Source: a bacterium
Lineage (GTDB): Bacteria > Zixibacteria > MSB-5A5 > GN15 > FEB-12
Direction of reading: 5' to 3'
NCBI GenBank assembly: GCA_030619425.1
Contig: JAUXBJ010000144.1
Location: forward strand, 1-5,851
Length of the DNA stretch: 5,851 nt
The translations under genes and the position numbers were made by a program. The notes beneath the pieces are model-generated. The model did not search any database, was not told where the DNA came from, and worked only from the letters and a program-made list of their open reading frames with translations. Numbering within the stretch: the first letter of the stretch is position 1; each line of letters begins with the position of its first letter. This document shows positions 5,641-5,851 of the stretch, piece after piece.

Positions 5641-5851
5641 ATTCTCCGAACTCACCTTTGAGGCCAAGTGGTTCCCTAACACCCCAGTCAGTTGAGTAGC
5701 GGTCTCCATAGTCGTAAATCGAAGAGCACATCCAATCGTGAGGGCAATCTACCAAGCCATGTTTCACTGGATTGTAATGGATGTAGTCGATGTGTCGGTT
5801 CAAATCCTCCTGATCCCTGATCATGTGATCCCAAAAACGAGCTTGCCATAC
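5639..5851 (-). CDS. REP-associated tyrosine transposase (RAYT, IS200/IS605 Y1 family), C-terminal part
   Basis: The frame is open from the right edge to TGA at 5641-5639, giving 70 residues; the N-terminus lies outside the window. The visible part begins VWQARFWDH, followed by a charged IRDQEDLNR helix and then HIDYIHYNPVKHGLV. This W-Q-x-R-F-W-(D/E)-H plus Y-I-H-Y-N-P-V-K-H-G signature is diagnostic for the RAYT branch of Y1 transposases. These are single-stranded DNA nucleases in which an HUH motif (beyond the edge) and a tyrosine cut next to a GTAG hairpin. The catalytic tyrosine is presumably one of the two in DYIHYNP (near 5783-5785 or 5774-5776). The ATG at 5824 is internal to the family motif and is not the true start. 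Such genes are usually single-copy domesticated elements, and the adjacent hairpin is the likely substrate. Confidence 0.92.
   Translation of the reverse strand, partial: VWQARFWDHMIRDQEDLNRHIDYIHYNPVKHGLVDCPHDWMCSSIYDYGDRYSTDWGVREPLGLKGEFGE

Overview
The window holds two long, head-to-tail paralogous genes for secreted, modular proteins (841 and 838 residues), both on the minus strand. The end of a REP-associated tyrosine transposase lies further right on the same strand. The proteins share a signal peptide, a large aromatic-rich N-terminal region, an Asp-rich calcium-type loop, a fibronectin-III-like segment and a C-terminal FlgD-Ig/type IX-like domain with a PNPY motif. This architecture is typical of the Fibrobacterota-Chlorobiota-Bacteroidota (FCB) superphylum and nearby candidate phyla such as Zixibacteria, KSB1 and Marinimicrobia. 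Base composition looks moderate. An uncultured FCB-type bacterium is an inference from protein style, not from a marker gene.

Layout from left to right. Positions 1-273 hold no secure gene. The plus strand has an unrecognised open frame running off the left edge (1-240). It also has a very strong Shine-Dalgarno sequence followed by a 20-codon reading frame (219-281) that looks like the clipped start of a secreted-protein gene. The first paralogue is at 274-2799 (minus, GTG start), with its own promoter and ribosome-binding site in the 155-base gap at 2800-2954. The second paralogue is at 2955-5471 (minus, ATG start). Its promoter lies so close to the start codon that the mRNA should be almost leaderless. 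Positions 5472-5638 hold that promoter and a GTAG-marked REP-type hairpin. The transposase C-terminus runs from 5639 off the right edge.

The two large genes are probably exported to the envelope or outside the cell and transcribed separately from similar promoters (17-base spacers, identical TATATT -10 boxes). They differ in how translation starts: one has an SD-led GTG, the other a leaderless ATG. Their biochemical role cannot be read from the sequence. No enzyme, defence system, CRISPR array, tRNA or rRNA was seen. The most unusual points are the aborted plus-strand gene start at the left, the leaderless start of the second paralogue, and the REP hairpin directly behind its probable cognate transposase.
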